Shown piece after piece: positions 25,997-34,159 of a stretch of DNA of 64,000 nucleotides. Positions within the stretch are counted from its first letter, which is position 1, and every line of letters starts with the position of its first letter. This DNA comes from Candidatus Borkfalkia ceftriaxoniphila (GTDB lineage Bacteria > Bacillota > Clostridia > Christensenellales > Borkfalkiaceae): positions 592,004 to 656,003 of the forward strand of contig NZ_SDOZ01000002.1 of NCBI RefSeq assembly GCF_004134775.1. Reading direction: 5' to 3'. Both the position numbers and the translations under genes were made by a program. The notes below the pieces were generated by a model. It saw only the letters and a program-made list of their open reading frames with translations, was not told the origin of the DNA and made no database searches.

Positions 25997-27724
25997 TTAC
26001 TTGGAAGGATTTTTCGAAGGCGTTGACAGACAGTCGTCGCGGTAATCCAGAAGTTCGAAATATTGTTTCTTGTACGCGTCCATTTTCTCATAGATCTGCG
26101 CGCCGAGGTCCTGCGCGGTCTTGATCTCTTTTTTGATAAAGAAATTCCAGTACAGTTCCTTGATATCGTCGTCCGCATGCGGCTCGTACATGCCGTTGTA
26201 TGCTTTCAATCCCGAGGATACGAGGAAATACGGGTTATAATCGCTTTCGCCGTAATAATACATGCCGCCCGCCGCTTCGTGCAGGGCGTTCAGGGGGCCC
26301 ATCAGCGACTCGGGGATCTCCACGTCCTTCACGAGCAGAGGCCCGTTGATGGAACCGTTGTTTTCCGCGATATTGTTCAGGCGGACTTCCTGTCCCTGTT
26401 TGGAAAATACGAACATCATGAAATCCATCGCAAGATCCGTCTGCGCCTTGTTTTTATTCACGACGCCGAAAAATCCGTTGGGACCGCCGAGCGAACGCGT
26501 ATAATCGGCCGCGGGCGCCGCTTCGGGATCGTTCTTGTCGAACGCGGTCATCGCGGGCGCGTAAAAGATGCCTAAGACTTCCAGCACCTGATCCATCGTG
26601 TATCCCATCTGGTTGGCATAAGCGAGGAGAAAGTCGGAGGCGACCACGCACATTCCCGCGCGGTTGGTATACATATTGGTCAGCGCCGTCGCGTAGTTCT
26701 GCGACAGATCGTCGTTCAGATAATCGGGATTTCCCAAAAGCAGATTCAGATTATTGATCATATCCTGCCAGCGCGCGCCCTTGGGATTGTATTCGGTCCC
26801 TTCGTAATACGCGTTCAGCGCGCGCAGCGGGTTGGAAGTGTATGCAAATGGATTGTCGTTGTTGATCGCTCCCTGTTTCTTTTCGACGTCCGTGCCCTCG
26901 TAGTCTTCAAGCGCATAACTCAATTCCCAATCCGCGTCGACGTCGGGATCGTAGGTATAATCGCCGTCTGCGGAATGAGCGATTTCGGCAAAATCGCGGA
27001 AATATTGATCGGAATAAATGCGGATCAGCCAACTCAGCGGCATACCCATCGAGGATTTACTGCCGCCGAAAGACATCGGCACGTATGTTTCACCCTTGGA
27101 GGGGGATTCCGTCTTGGAAAGTTTGTCGCACGCCGCGATCAGTTCGTTCCAGGTCTGCGGAACTTCCGTGATCCCGGCTTTGGCGAACGCATATTTGCTG
27201 TACACGATGAATACCTGCGTGGTATCGAATGAGAGCATATACAGTTCGTCGTCGGCGCCGTAGGTGGCGTACGCCGCCTGTTCCAGCGTATCGCGCCAGA
27301 TCTGATTATTCGCATACGGATTTTTTTTGGCGAGATACGGCATATAGTCTGCAAAACAGGTCTTCAGATATTGCCCTGCCTCGTTGGCAACGACGATATC
27401 CGCCGAAACGTTCTGCGCCCCTGCCGTCAGCGACTGTAAAAGTTTGGTCGTATAATCCTCGGAAGAGGTATTCGTTTCGATCTTTACGTCCACTTTTTCG
27501 TTGCCGGGCAAACTTTCGTACGCATATTCCATCGCTTCCCAGGCATATTGCGTGGATGCGTTGGCGGGAATGGATACCGTGACCGTGCCGCTCTTCTCCG
27601 CGGAAGTGTTTCCGCCCGGATTGTTATCGTCGCCGTTCCCGGAACCGCCGCCGCAGGCAGCCATGCCGAATAAAAGCATCAATGATAAGACCATCAACAC
27701 GATTTTTTTCAAAACAGTCTTCAT
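25997..27724 (-). CDS. ABC transporter solute-binding lipoprotein (sugar)
   Basis: This 575-residue family 1-type extracellular solute-binding protein has a lipobox ending MAAC (Cys about 24), followed by a Gly/Asp/Asn linker. Motifs such as VPQTWNELIAACDKL and the C-terminal MDFMMFVFSKQGQEVRLNN are typical of carbohydrate-binding proteins. It is larger than usual (about 420), with insertions in the middle. It is flanked by the two propeller lipoproteins and presumably delivers oligosaccharide to the permeases at 17679-20524. AAGGAGA lies upstream of the ATG. Confidence 0.9.
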   Translation of the reverse strand: MKTVLKKIVLMVLSLMLLFGMAACGGGSGNGDDNNPGGNTSAEKSGTVTVSIPANASTQYAWEAMEYAYESLPGNEKVDVKIETNTSSEDYTTKLLQSLTAGAQNVSADIVVANEAGQYLKTCFADYMPYLAKKNPYANNQIWRDTLEQAAYATYGADDELYMLSFDTTQVFIVYSKYAFAKAGITEVPQTWNELIAACDKLSKTESPSKGETYVPMSFGGSKSSMGMPLSWLIRIYSDQYFRDFAEIAHSADGDYTYDPDVDADWELSYALEDYEGTDVEKKQGAINNDNPFAYTSNPLRALNAYYEGTEYNPKGARWQDMINNLNLLLGNPDYLNDDLSQNYATALTNMYTNRAGMCVVASDFLLAYANQMGYTMDQVLEVLGIFYAPAMTAFDKNDPEAAPAADYTRSLGGPNGFFGVVNKNKAQTDLAMDFMMFVFSKQGQEVRLNNIAENNGSINGPLLVKDVEIPESLMGPLNALHEAAGGMYYYGESDYNPYFLVSSGLKAYNGMYEPHADDDIKELYWNFFIKKEIKTAQDLGAQIYEKMDAYKKQYFELLDYRDDCLSTPSKNPSK

Positions 27725-27740
27725 AGAAATATCTCCTTAT

Positions 27741-29846
27741 TTATTGCACCGTCACTTTGCAGGTGATCTTCTGACCGAAAAACTCCAAAGTGACCGTCGT
27801 TTCCCCTGCTTTTTTTGCCGTCGCCATTCCGTTGCCGTCGATTGCAATGACAGAGGTATCGTAATCCGAATAGCGCACGAACTGCGGGCCGTAATATTCC
27901 TGACAAAAACCGATGTTCCAGACCGCTTCGAGCATGATCTGCGCGCGCGGTTTCTCCGACAGATCGAGCACATACTCGCTCTTCAGCGTGGAAAGTTCCG
28001 TCTTTGCCATATCGCCCGTCAAAGGTAAAAACTCGCCCAACTCAAACGCCATATCCGCGTTGCTTTTATCCACGATGCGCAAAGCGTCGCCTGTCACGGG
28101 TTCGCTGAACCGAAGCACGACGGGCGTTACCGAAGACGCTTTATTCACAACGAAGCGCAGCCCCGTCATGCCGGGAACGTCCTTCCATTCGCCGTTCGCG
28201 CGGTACTGCAGATCGAATACCGACGGGAAACCCTGCCCCTGGTATTTGGGGAAGATCGCCGCGCCCGTGATTTTTGCGCTCTTTCCTTCCACGCCGAACC
28301 ATCGGTCGGAATTTCCCGCCGCAATGCTCGCCGTCGCAAAGGTCCCGCCGTTGTTGATCGCGGAAAGGTTCGAAGCCCCCGCAGAGGCGATCGCACGTGT
28401 GAAAGGATTGTCGCATACGGTAATGCGAATCAGCGCGTACGCACTCTCGTTTCCGCCATACACGGCTTTGACATACGTTATGCCCGCCTTTTTCGGCTGA
28501 ATGACTCCGCCCGCCGTAACGGTGAGGATATCCTCGTTCTGTACCGTGTATTCGAGTTTATCACTGCCCGTGATCTCCTCTTCGCGGTAATCGTTATTGA
28601 TCGAGAAAAGGCTGATCTTCTGCGTAGTGTCCGTCAGGTTCAGATACAGCGCGGGTTCGCGGGAATGAATAGTTTCGATCGCGCTGCCGCCGTGCGTCTT
28701 CTTTTCCGAATCGGGCTTCAGACTGTTGGAAAATCCGTCCTGCGCGTCCTCCGTGCCGGGTTTGACGGCGGTCATCGTCACCTTGTGCATGCGCGTATAC
28801 CAGTTTGCCCAGACGTTCGGCCCGGTCGCATAGCCGTATGCGATATAAATGGGATCGCCCGCTTTGATATGCCCCTGCTCGTCGCCCGAAATGCCCATGT
28901 TATGGCAATACTGCGCAATGTTCTTTTTAATGACCGTGCTGTGCTCAAAGGTCAGGCCGTCCTTTGATTCGTAAAACGCGATAAAACTGTCTTTGGAAAA
29001 GCGTTTCGCCGTGTTGACGGCAATGAACATATCGTGCTCTTCCACATATTTTATATCCGAACTGTCCTCGTCCGAATAGACCTTATCGAAGGCTACGCCG
29101 TGCTCCTGCAAAGTCGCGGGCCAGTTTTCGTTGTTTGCTTCGGCAAGGGCCACGCGGGTCTGCGAGATCGTCGTTCCGTCCGCTTCGGCGTCCCACCAGT
29201 TATAGTACATATAGATCTGATTGTCCTTGACGACAAAACTCGGCTCGCCGATCCCGAATTTCGTAGGATCGCCGTCATAGACCATCGCGGGACGCGATTC
29301 GTAAACGCTCCAGCCGTTTCCCGTCCACTTTTCGATAAACGGTCCTTGCGGCGTTTTACTGCGCGCGATAAAGATCGCGTTGCTTACGCCGCCCGCCTCG
29401 TACGTGGAAGTATATCCGGCATAATAATAGTCGCCCATTTTGAAAACCCCGGGATCGCACGTGCTGACGGAATCCATTTGCCCGGGTGTCGGCTTGACCG
29501 CGACCACCTCGTCGCCCCAGGTCTTACCGCCGTCCGCAGAGTATCTGTAACGCCCCCAATCCCATTCCGCATAGGAATTGCCAGGGGACGCCGTATACAT
29601 GCCGATCCCGCCGTTTTCATCTAACAAAAGGCAGGGCCCGTAACGGTAAACGCCGTTGATATTCGTCGGCGTAGGTTTGTGGATGACCCAACCCGAATCC
29701 GCGTTAAAGCGAAGCGTCACTTCTGTCTGCCCGGGTTGCGGCGGTTCCGGTTTGTTGCCGTTTCCACCGTCGTCGCCCGTACCGCCGCAGCCGGCAAACA
29801 GCAGAAGCGTTACGGATAACACAAAACAACTCAAGAATCTCTTCAT
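27741..29846 (-). CDS. Propeller-type glycoside hydrolase-like lipoprotein with Ig-like and F5/8-type domains (copy A)
   Basis: This 701-residue lipoprotein is the first gene of the locus 1 operon. ATG at 29846 is preceded by AAAGGAGTGG. The signal peptide ends FAGC. The propeller (about 45-390) has an Asp-box SADGGKTW and shares with copy B the segments CDPG, YYY-GYTS, GEP-FVVKD and IYMYY, in the same order. A Big2-like domain, an F5/8-like domain and a second Big2-like domain (YDTSVIAIDGNGMATAKKAG) follow. Identity between the copies is moderate, so this is an old duplication. Activity is not provable from sequence. Confidence 0.78.
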   Translation of the reverse strand: MKRFLSCFVLSVTLLLFAGCGGTGDDGGNGNKPEPPQPGQTEVTLRFNADSGWVIHKPTPTNINGVYRYGPCLLLDENGGIGMYTASPGNSYAEWDWGRYRYSADGGKTWGDEVVAVKPTPGQMDSVSTCDPGVFKMGDYYYAGYTSTYEAGGVSNAIFIARSKTPQGPFIEKWTGNGWSVYESRPAMVYDGDPTKFGIGEPSFVVKDNQIYMYYNWWDAEADGTTISQTRVALAEANNENWPATLQEHGVAFDKVYSDEDSSDIKYVEEHDMFIAVNTAKRFSKDSFIAFYESKDGLTFEHSTVIKKNIAQYCHNMGISGDEQGHIKAGDPIYIAYGYATGPNVWANWYTRMHKVTMTAVKPGTEDAQDGFSNSLKPDSEKKTHGGSAIETIHSREPALYLNLTDTTQKISLFSINNDYREEEITGSDKLEYTVQNEDILTVTAGGVIQPKKAGITYVKAVYGGNESAYALIRITVCDNPFTRAIASAGASNLSAINNGGTFATASIAAGNSDRWFGVEGKSAKITGAAIFPKYQGQGFPSVFDLQYRANGEWKDVPGMTGLRFVVNKASSVTPVVLRFSEPVTGDALRIVDKSNADMAFELGEFLPLTGDMAKTELSTLKSEYVLDLSEKPRAQIMLEAVWNIGFCQEYYGPQFVRYSDYDTSVIAIDGNGMATAKKAGETTVTLEFFGQKITCKVTVQ

Positions 29847-29874
29847 GTCCACTCCTTTCATTCCGTGAAGTCCA

Positions 29875-29924
29875 TTTTTTTACTTTGGTCTTTGACCAAA
29901 GTAAAAAAAGGGATATCCCTTTTT
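29875..29924 (-). repeat. Two adjacent perfect palindromes in the locus 1 leader
   Basis: Palindrome 1 has 16-bp arms (29875-29890 and 29894-29909) around TTT; its core is ACTTTGGTC/GACCAAAGT. Palindrome 2 is a 20-bp dyad (29905-29924; AAAAAGGGAT/ATCCCTTTTT). They share five As, so the hairpins compete. Both lie in the transcribed leader, about 30 nt before the start of the first gene. Palindrome 1 has its T-run on the wrong side for an intrinsic terminator. Confidence 0.65.
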
Positions 29925-29935
29925 GAAATTATTAA

Positions 29936-29980
29936 GTTTCTCGAATAACTTTTGTCGTTTCAAAAGGTTTCTCGAGAAAC
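29936..29980 (-). promoter_or_regulatory. Paired LacI-type operator candidates of locus 1
   Basis: GTTTCTCGAGAAAC (29967-29980) is a perfect 14-bp palindrome with the central CG usual for LacI operators. GTTTCTCGAATAAC (29936-29949) is a degenerate second copy. Their centres are 31 bp apart, three helical turns. The perfect site begins about 12 bp after the -10 box, so a bound repressor would block initiation. Confidence 0.7.
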
Positions 29981-29991
29981 TTTCCTGTTTT

Positions 29992-30020
29992 ATTAAATCA
30001 TAAATTAAAGCATTTGTCAA
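29992..30020 (-). promoter_or_regulatory. Promoter of glycan locus 1 operon
   Basis: Minus-strand TTGACA (30020-30015), 17-bp spacer and TTTAAT (29997-29992). The transcript would have a leader of about 140 nt and cover 29846 down to 16651. Confidence 0.8.
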
Positions 30021-30232
30021 TATGTTTTTTAAAAATTTTCAAAAAAAAATTCCGCGGCGAAATCTAACGTGCAGATCGGCGACTATAAAAAGAGGTCGGT
30101 TTTTTCTTAGTCCTATTCACGTTATTTCGTTTTATAGTATTCCTCGAAGATCAGCGGCAGTTATTCACTATATTAAGTGTATTATACGATGAATAATCAA
30201 CGGTAATTCGGGCGAAAATTTTTCCGAATACG
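30021..30232. other. Intergenic region between locus 1 promoter and XRE gene
   Basis: This AT-rich stretch holds no ORF. I see an imperfect dyad ATTCGG/CCGAAT (30206-30211 and 30224-30229) and GTTATTC/GAATAAT arms around 30160-30197. No RNA gene is recognisable. Confidence 0.4.
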
Positions 30233-30254
30233 ACACTAAAAAAAGTGTAACACT
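30233..30254 (+). promoter_or_regulatory. ACACT/AGTGT half-site cluster upstream of XRE gene
   Basis: ACACT (30233-30237), AGTGT (30244-30248) and ACACT (30250-30254) form two overlapping inverted repeats 36-57 nt before the XRE start, a plausible autoregulatory site. A weak -10 TATAAA is at 30275-30280; no good -35 is at the right distance. Confidence 0.5.
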
Positions 30255-30289
30255 TGTCTTTTTACGGAGAATGATATAAAAATACTGGC

Positions 30290-30496
30290 ATGAATACTTT
30301 TGGTGATAACTTAAAAAGATTTCGGGAAGTAAACGGGTTCAGCCAACAGGAGTTGGCTGAAAAATTAGGCACGACGCAACAGCGCATCAGCGAATGGGAA
30401 CGCAACAAAGTGGAGCCGGGTCTTTATAATCTATTGCGCCTGAGCAAGGCGCTCGGCGTGGGATTGGACGAACTGACGGAAGATTTGGAAATATAA
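30290..30496 (+). CDS. Small XRE/Cro-type HTH regulator
   Basis: This 68-residue protein is almost entirely one Cro/C1-type helix-turn-helix: NLKRFREVNGFSQQELAEKL, then TTQQRISEWERNKVEPG. It has no sensor domain, so it must act as a simple dimer or with a partner. The ATG is only 9 nt after the possible -10 TATAAA and has no Shine-Dalgarno at normal distance; ACGGAG (30264-30269) is about 20 nt upstream. It stands alone between locus 1 and a glycosyltransferase with its own terminator. Its target is unknown. Confidence 0.88.
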   Translation: MNTFGDNLKRFREVNGFSQQELAEKLGTTQQRISEWERNKVEPGLYNLLRLSKALGVGLDELTEDLEI

Positions 30497-30501
30497 TACA
30501 C

Positions 30502-30530
30502 AAAGCGGCGCTTGAAAAGCGCCGCTTTTT
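30502..30530 (+). terminator. Terminator after XRE gene
   Basis: AAAGCGGCGCTT pairs perfectly with AAGCGCCGCTTT around GAA and runs into TTTTT. Confidence 0.88.
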
Positions 30531-30542
30531 AGGTTTCCGCGA

Positions 30543-30571
30543 TTGACTTTACATGATTTATATAGTATAAT
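30543..30571 (+). promoter_or_regulatory. Glycosyltransferase promoter
   Basis: TTGACT (30543-30548), 17-bp spacer, TATAAT (30566-30571), followed by AAGGAG before the ATG at 30620. Confidence 0.82.
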
Positions 30572-30619
30572 TGTTCGGAAGTCCATACAAAGGCAAGAAA
30601 ACAAGGAGAAAAAAGATAC

Positions 30620-31963
30620 ATGCACATTTTCAACACGGTGATCGACATTATCAATAACGTATTTTTGGTATTGTGCGGAATCGCCTTTGCTGTTCAAATC
30701 ATATACGTGCTGTTTTTCTGGATCAAACCCAGAAAATACCCCAAAGCGGAAAAACAGCACCGTTTCGGCATCATCATCCCCGCCCGAAACGAAGAGGAAG
30801 TCATCGGCGATACCATACGGACGCTCTTTAAACAGAATTATCCGCGGGAACTGTTCGACGTGTTCGTGGTCGCGCACAACTGCACGGACAACACGGCGCA
30901 GCGCGCGCGGGAAGCGGGCGCCATCGTTTTCGAACACAACGACGACGATCCCAAGCATAAGCGCGTGAGTTACGCTTTGCAGCACGGCTTCCGCAAGATC
31001 ATCGCCGAATACGACAATTACGACGCGTTTATCCACTTTGACGCGGACAATACCATGAACGAGGACTATATCGCGCGCATGAACGACGCGCTCGATTCGG
31101 GCGTGAAGATCGCCCGTTGCTATGAAAACAGCAAAAACCTCGGACAGAATATGTGGACGGGCGTTTCGGGGCTTTACTATATCCGCGACAGCCGCATCGC
31201 CTGTCACGTGCGTTCGGGACTGCATACCGACCAGATGCTGACGGGCGCGGGCATGATGGTAAGCGCGGAGATCATCAAGCGGCACGACGGCTGGAAATGT
31301 ATGGGCGTGAGCGACGATGCGGAATTTACGCTGCAAGCCATGCTCGAAGGCGAGCGCACCTATTACGTGCCCGAAGCGATGGTGTACGAAGACCAGCCCT
31401 CCTCTTTGAAAGACACCGTGAACCGCAACAAGCGCATGGGCAACGGACTGTTCAAACTGTTCTTTTCCCACGGCTTCCGCTGTCTGGGGAAATTCTTCAC
31501 CACTTTCCGTTTCGGATACCTGGATATGTTTTTAACGCTCCTGTTTATCCCCATCGCCGTGGTGGCGTGCACGTGGTTCCCCCTTTATTACGGCTATAAA
31601 ATAATCTTCGCCGCGGTGGTGGCGGATACCGCCTTTCTCATCGAGATCGGAAAACTGATCGGCTACATTCTGCTGTTCGCGTTCTATCTGCCGTTTACGC
31701 TGCAATCCTTGCTGGCGGCGGGGCTCGACCGCAAAAAACTGGACGTTCCCTTTAAAAAATTGTGGCCCGCGATCCTGCTTTCGCCCGTGTTCATGATCAT
31801 CTACGCGATCTCCATCTGCCTCGGCGTGTTCTCGCGCCCCAAGTGGAAAAAGATCAAGCGCAACGTGGTTTCCGCGGACGCGGCGCCGACGGAAGAAATT
31901 TTGTCGGAACCTGCCGCAGAGATCGCCCCGTCGGAAACAGCCGATGAACAAAAAGAAGAATGA
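30620..31963 (+). CDS. Membrane-bound family 2 glycosyltransferase
   Basis: This 447-residue processive-type GT2 has an N-terminal TM (about 10-33), a GT-A catalytic domain opening FGIIIPARNEEEVIG, the metal-binding HFDADN (about 138-143), GVSDDAEFTLQ for the acceptor and catalytic Asp, and a Q/RxxRW-like NRNKRMGNG. Three or four TM segments follow (about 290-400), and a Glu/Ala-rich cytoplasmic tail ends the protein. Relatives make polysaccharides such as hyaluronan-like or poly-GlcNAc chains, or glycolipids. The gene is monocistronic, so partner export genes are not here. Confidence 0.9.
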   Translation: MHIFNTVIDIINNVFLVLCGIAFAVQIIYVLFFWIKPRKYPKAEKQHRFGIIIPARNEEEVIGDTIRTLFKQNYPRELFDVFVVAHNCTDNTAQRAREAGAIVFEHNDDDPKHKRVSYALQHGFRKIIAEYDNYDAFIHFDADNTMNEDYIARMNDALDSGVKIARCYENSKNLGQNMWTGVSGLYYIRDSRIACHVRSGLHTDQMLTGAGMMVSAEIIKRHDGWKCMGVSDDAEFTLQAMLEGERTYYVPEAMVYEDQPSSLKDTVNRNKRMGNGLFKLFFSHGFRCLGKFFTTFRFGYLDMFLTLLFIPIAVVACTWFPLYYGYKIIFAAVVADTAFLIEIGKLIGYILLFAFYLPFTLQSLLAAGLDRKKLDVPFKKLWPAILLSPVFMIIYAISICLGVFSRPKWKKIKRNVVSADAAPTEEILSEPAAEIAPSETADEQKEE

Positions 31964-31967
31964 TACA

Positions 31968-32004
31968 AACGCCCCGCGTCAAGACGCGGGGCGTTCTTTT
32001 TTTC
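31968..32004 (+). terminator. Terminator after glycosyltransferase
   Basis: A 13-bp stem (AACGCCCCGCGTC / GACGCGGGGCGTT) around AA is followed by CTTTTTTT. It also lies at the 3' end of the convergent GNAT gene. Confidence 0.9.
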
Positions 32005-32509
32005 AAAGATCGTAAGTATAAATATAATCGTCCATCACAAACCCGCCGCCGATATCGGAAGCGGCCTCTTCGGTGCGCGCGAACCCGAACCGCTCGTATG
32101 CGGCGATCGCTCTCTTGTTGTGCTTGTTCACGGTGAGATAAATGCGTGCAAGGCGCAGATTTTCCGCGATCATTCTCACGCAAGCCAGCGTTTTCTGCCC
32201 GATCCCCTTGCCGATGAATGCGGGATCGAGATACAATTTGGAGAGAAACAGCGCGTCCTCTTCCTCTTTCACGCCCGTATACCCCGCGATCTTGCCGCCG
32301 CATTCCACAAAATAATAGGTATAGCCGTGCGCGGATACCTGTTCTGTAAGCGCGGGAACGCTCTGAAATTTTTCCAGCATGTATCCGACCTGCGCGCTGC
32401 CGATCTCGGGGATATCATCGTAGGCGGCGTGCCACAGGCGCGAGGCGAGCGTTGCGAGCCGCGCGTAATCTGCGGGAAGCACTTCTCTTAAAATCAACTT
32501 TGTATCCAT
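32003..32509 (-). CDS. GNAT-family N-acetyltransferase, probable leaderless mRNA
   Basis: This 168-residue GNAT enzyme has LILREVLPADYARLATL at the start, the acetyl-CoA loop LYLDPAFIGKGIGQKTL (Q/RxxGxG/A motif) and a C-terminal NKRAIAAYERFGF typical of the family. The frame is open further upstream to 32611, but ATG at 32509 gives the normal GNAT N-terminus. No Shine-Dalgarno precedes it, and a good promoter places the transcript start at the ATG. The substrate (protein N-terminus, amino acid or antibiotic) cannot be told. Confidence 0.88.
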   Translation of the reverse strand: MDTKLILREVLPADYARLATLASRLWHAAYDDIPEIGSAQVGYMLEKFQSVPALTEQVSAHGYTYYFVECGGKIAGYTGVKEEEDALFLSKLYLDPAFIGKGIGQKTLACVRMIAENLRLARIYLTVNKHNKRAIAAYERFGFARTEEAASDIGGGFVMDDYIYTYDL

Positions 32510-32515
32510 AAATTC

Positions 32516-32544
32516 AGTATAAACCAACGCAAAAAAAAAGTCAA
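32516..32544 (-). promoter_or_regulatory. GNAT gene promoter, 6 nt from ATG
   Basis: Minus-strand TTGACT (32544-32539), 17-bp spacer and TATACT (32521-32516), then GAATTT and ATG. With normal spacing the first transcribed base is the A of the start codon. Confidence 0.7.
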
Positions 32545-32635
32545 ACGCGCAAATGGCGTATTCTTCGACAAAAATTCTGCTTTTTCGCGCTTCTATCCGC
32601 CGCGCTCTCACAATAAGTTAATGGAGGAAGTAAAA

Positions 32636-33328
32636 GTGAGGTGGCTTATGGAAACTTATTTGAGCGAAACCATCGGAAAACCCGTCGTATTGATCAGCGG
32701 GGAAGTTGCGGGGTATGTGATCGGCGCGCGGCTGTCCAAAAAACTGGATGCGGTGCGCGCGCTCGTCTGTGCAGACGAGGACGAGGAAGAGTTTATACTG
32801 CCTGCGGCCTCGATCCGCGCATCGGGCGACGGCGGCGTGATGATCCGAGGACTGGGCGGAAAACCGCCCAAAGAAACCGTTCCCGCGCCCGTAGGCATGC
32901 GCGTTCTTTCCGAACAGGGCGACTTACTGGGGATCGTGCAGGACTTTGTGTGCGAGGGAAAGATTGTGAGATCGGTGCTCCTCTCCTCGGGCGAAACGTG
33001 CCCGCCCGAAAAGATACACGGGGTCGGCGAGTGTCTGATACTGGGCGATGCGCCCAAAAAGACCGCCGCGAAAAAGCTTTCGGCTCCCCTATCCGAAACG
33101 CCCGAAACAGTCGGAAAAAGCGAAGAAACTTGCGAAAAGGAAGTTGCGGCGAGCGCGCAGGCGGGCAGCAATCTTCTGACGGGCAAGCGGGTGCCGCGCG
33201 ACATTTCCGACGTGCGCGGCAACGTCATCATCCGCAAAGGCAGCGTGATCACGCCCGAAGTTTTAAAGAGCGCGATCTTTCACAACAAACTTTTCGAACT
33301 GACCGTGACCGTTCTCAACGCAGACTGA
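32636..33328 (+). CDS. PRC-barrel domain protein
   Basis: This protein of about 230 residues has two PRC-barrel-like beta modules: ETIGKPVVLISGEVAGYVIGA (about 10-30) and a second around VGMRVLSEQGDLLGIVQDFV. The C-terminus VRGNVIIRKGSVITPEVLKSA is a separate small domain also seen in Firmicutes PRC-barrel proteins. A Lys/Ala/Glu-rich linker (about 150-185) joins them. I prefer GTG at 32636 (GGAGG 8 nt upstream); ATG at 32621 or 32648 is possible. PRC barrels act as adaptors in RNA processing or envelope processes; no specific role is evident. Confidence 0.75.
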   Translation: MRWLMETYLSETIGKPVVLISGEVAGYVIGARLSKKLDAVRALVCADEDEEEFILPAASIRASGDGGVMIRGLGGKPPKETVPAPVGMRVLSEQGDLLGIVQDFVCEGKIVRSVLLSSGETCPPEKIHGVGECLILGDAPKKTAAKKLSAPLSETPETVGKSEETCEKEVAASAQAGSNLLTGKRVPRDISDVRGNVIIRKGSVITPEVLKSAIFHNKLFELTVTVLNAD

Positions 33329-33365
33329 AAAAGCGGTGCGCAAGATCTTCTTGCGCACCGCTTTT
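33329..33365. terminator. Bidirectional terminator
   Basis: A 17-bp perfect stem (33329-33345 with 33349-33365) around TCT, with A and T runs at the ends, lies between the convergent PRC-barrel and membrane-protein genes. Confidence 0.88.
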
Positions 33366-33367
33366 CT

Positions 33368-34069
33368 TTATAAATCGTATTTCGCCATCATTTTCAAAAG
33401 CGACGCCAAAATGTCGTTGAGCGTCTGCGCCTCTTCGGAGGAGAGGGCGTTTTTGCTCTTATAGACGGTCAGAAGATCCTCGTACTTCTGCACTTCCAGC
33501 CTGTCCCCCGCGCCCAAAGATACGCATTTGAGCCGTTCGACGACGGAAAAGATGTGATCGAGCCGCACGTCGGAGGCGTAGGAATCGTATTCGTCGCCCG
33601 CGTATTCGGGTTCGGTGAAACAGCGCACCTTTTTCAGTTCCGAGCCCCTTTGCGCGCCGACTGCGGGCGGGAACTGTTCGCTCATGTCCACGTATTCGGC
33701 GACGCGCGGTTTTGCGGCGGGCTTTGGTCCGCTCTTCTTTTTGGGAAACAGCGACAGCGCGCCGTACAGCACCAGATACGCCGCTTTTGCGGCCAAAGCG
33801 ACGCCCACGTATAAAATAGCGCGTTCGGCTTCTTCGGGCGCGTAAGCGCAGACTGCGAGCGCGGCAAAGGTGAAAACGCACACGTCGGAAAAGGCGACAA
33901 ACGCCGCCTTGCCGCGGCCGCGCGCTTCGGCGTTGGAAAAATAAACGATCACGTAGCCCGCGAACAGCGCCAGGGGAGATACGAGCAGCAAAAGCGCCCA
34001 CGCGTCCTGAAATCCTTTGCCCGCTTCGGCGGCTATTTCTGCGATCCTCTCTAAAATATCGGTAGACAT
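33368..34069 (-). CDS. Unknown membrane protein
   Basis: I do not recognise this 233-residue protein. It has an amphipathic start (MSTDILERIAEIAAEAGK), about four TM segments within residues 25-115 (LLLLVSPLALFAGYVIVYF; FVAFSDVCVFTFAALAVCA; ILYVGVALAAKAAYLVLYG), a basic linker KKKSGPKPAAKPR, and a soluble helical C-terminal half ending SLLKMMAKYDL. GGAG lies 9 nt before the chosen ATG. It follows addA on the same strand after a gap of about 90 nt and may be read from that operon or its own promoter. The layout suggests a membrane-tethered scaffold; that is inference. Confidence 0.65.
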   Translation of the reverse strand: MSTDILERIAEIAAEAGKGFQDAWALLLLVSPLALFAGYVIVYFSNAEARGRGKAAFVAFSDVCVFTFAALAVCAYAPEEAERAILYVGVALAAKAAYLVLYGALSLFPKKKSGPKPAAKPRVAEYVDMSEQFPPAVGAQRGSELKKVRCFTEPEYAGDEYDSYASDVRLDHIFSVVERLKCVSLGAGDRLEVQKYEDLLTVYKSKNALSSEEAQTLNDILASLLKMMAKYDL

Positions 34070-34159
34070 AACATTCAACTCCGTTTTTTGCTAACGGATG
34101 AATTATAGCCAAAATTTTTAAAAATAATTCAAAATAATTTGCCGAATCTTGTCTCTTTT

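Noticed and set aside
29875..29909. Palindrome read as an intrinsic terminator
   Set aside because: The T-run is at the 5' side and the A-run at the 3' side on both strands, the opposite of a terminator, and it lies inside the leader of an operon.
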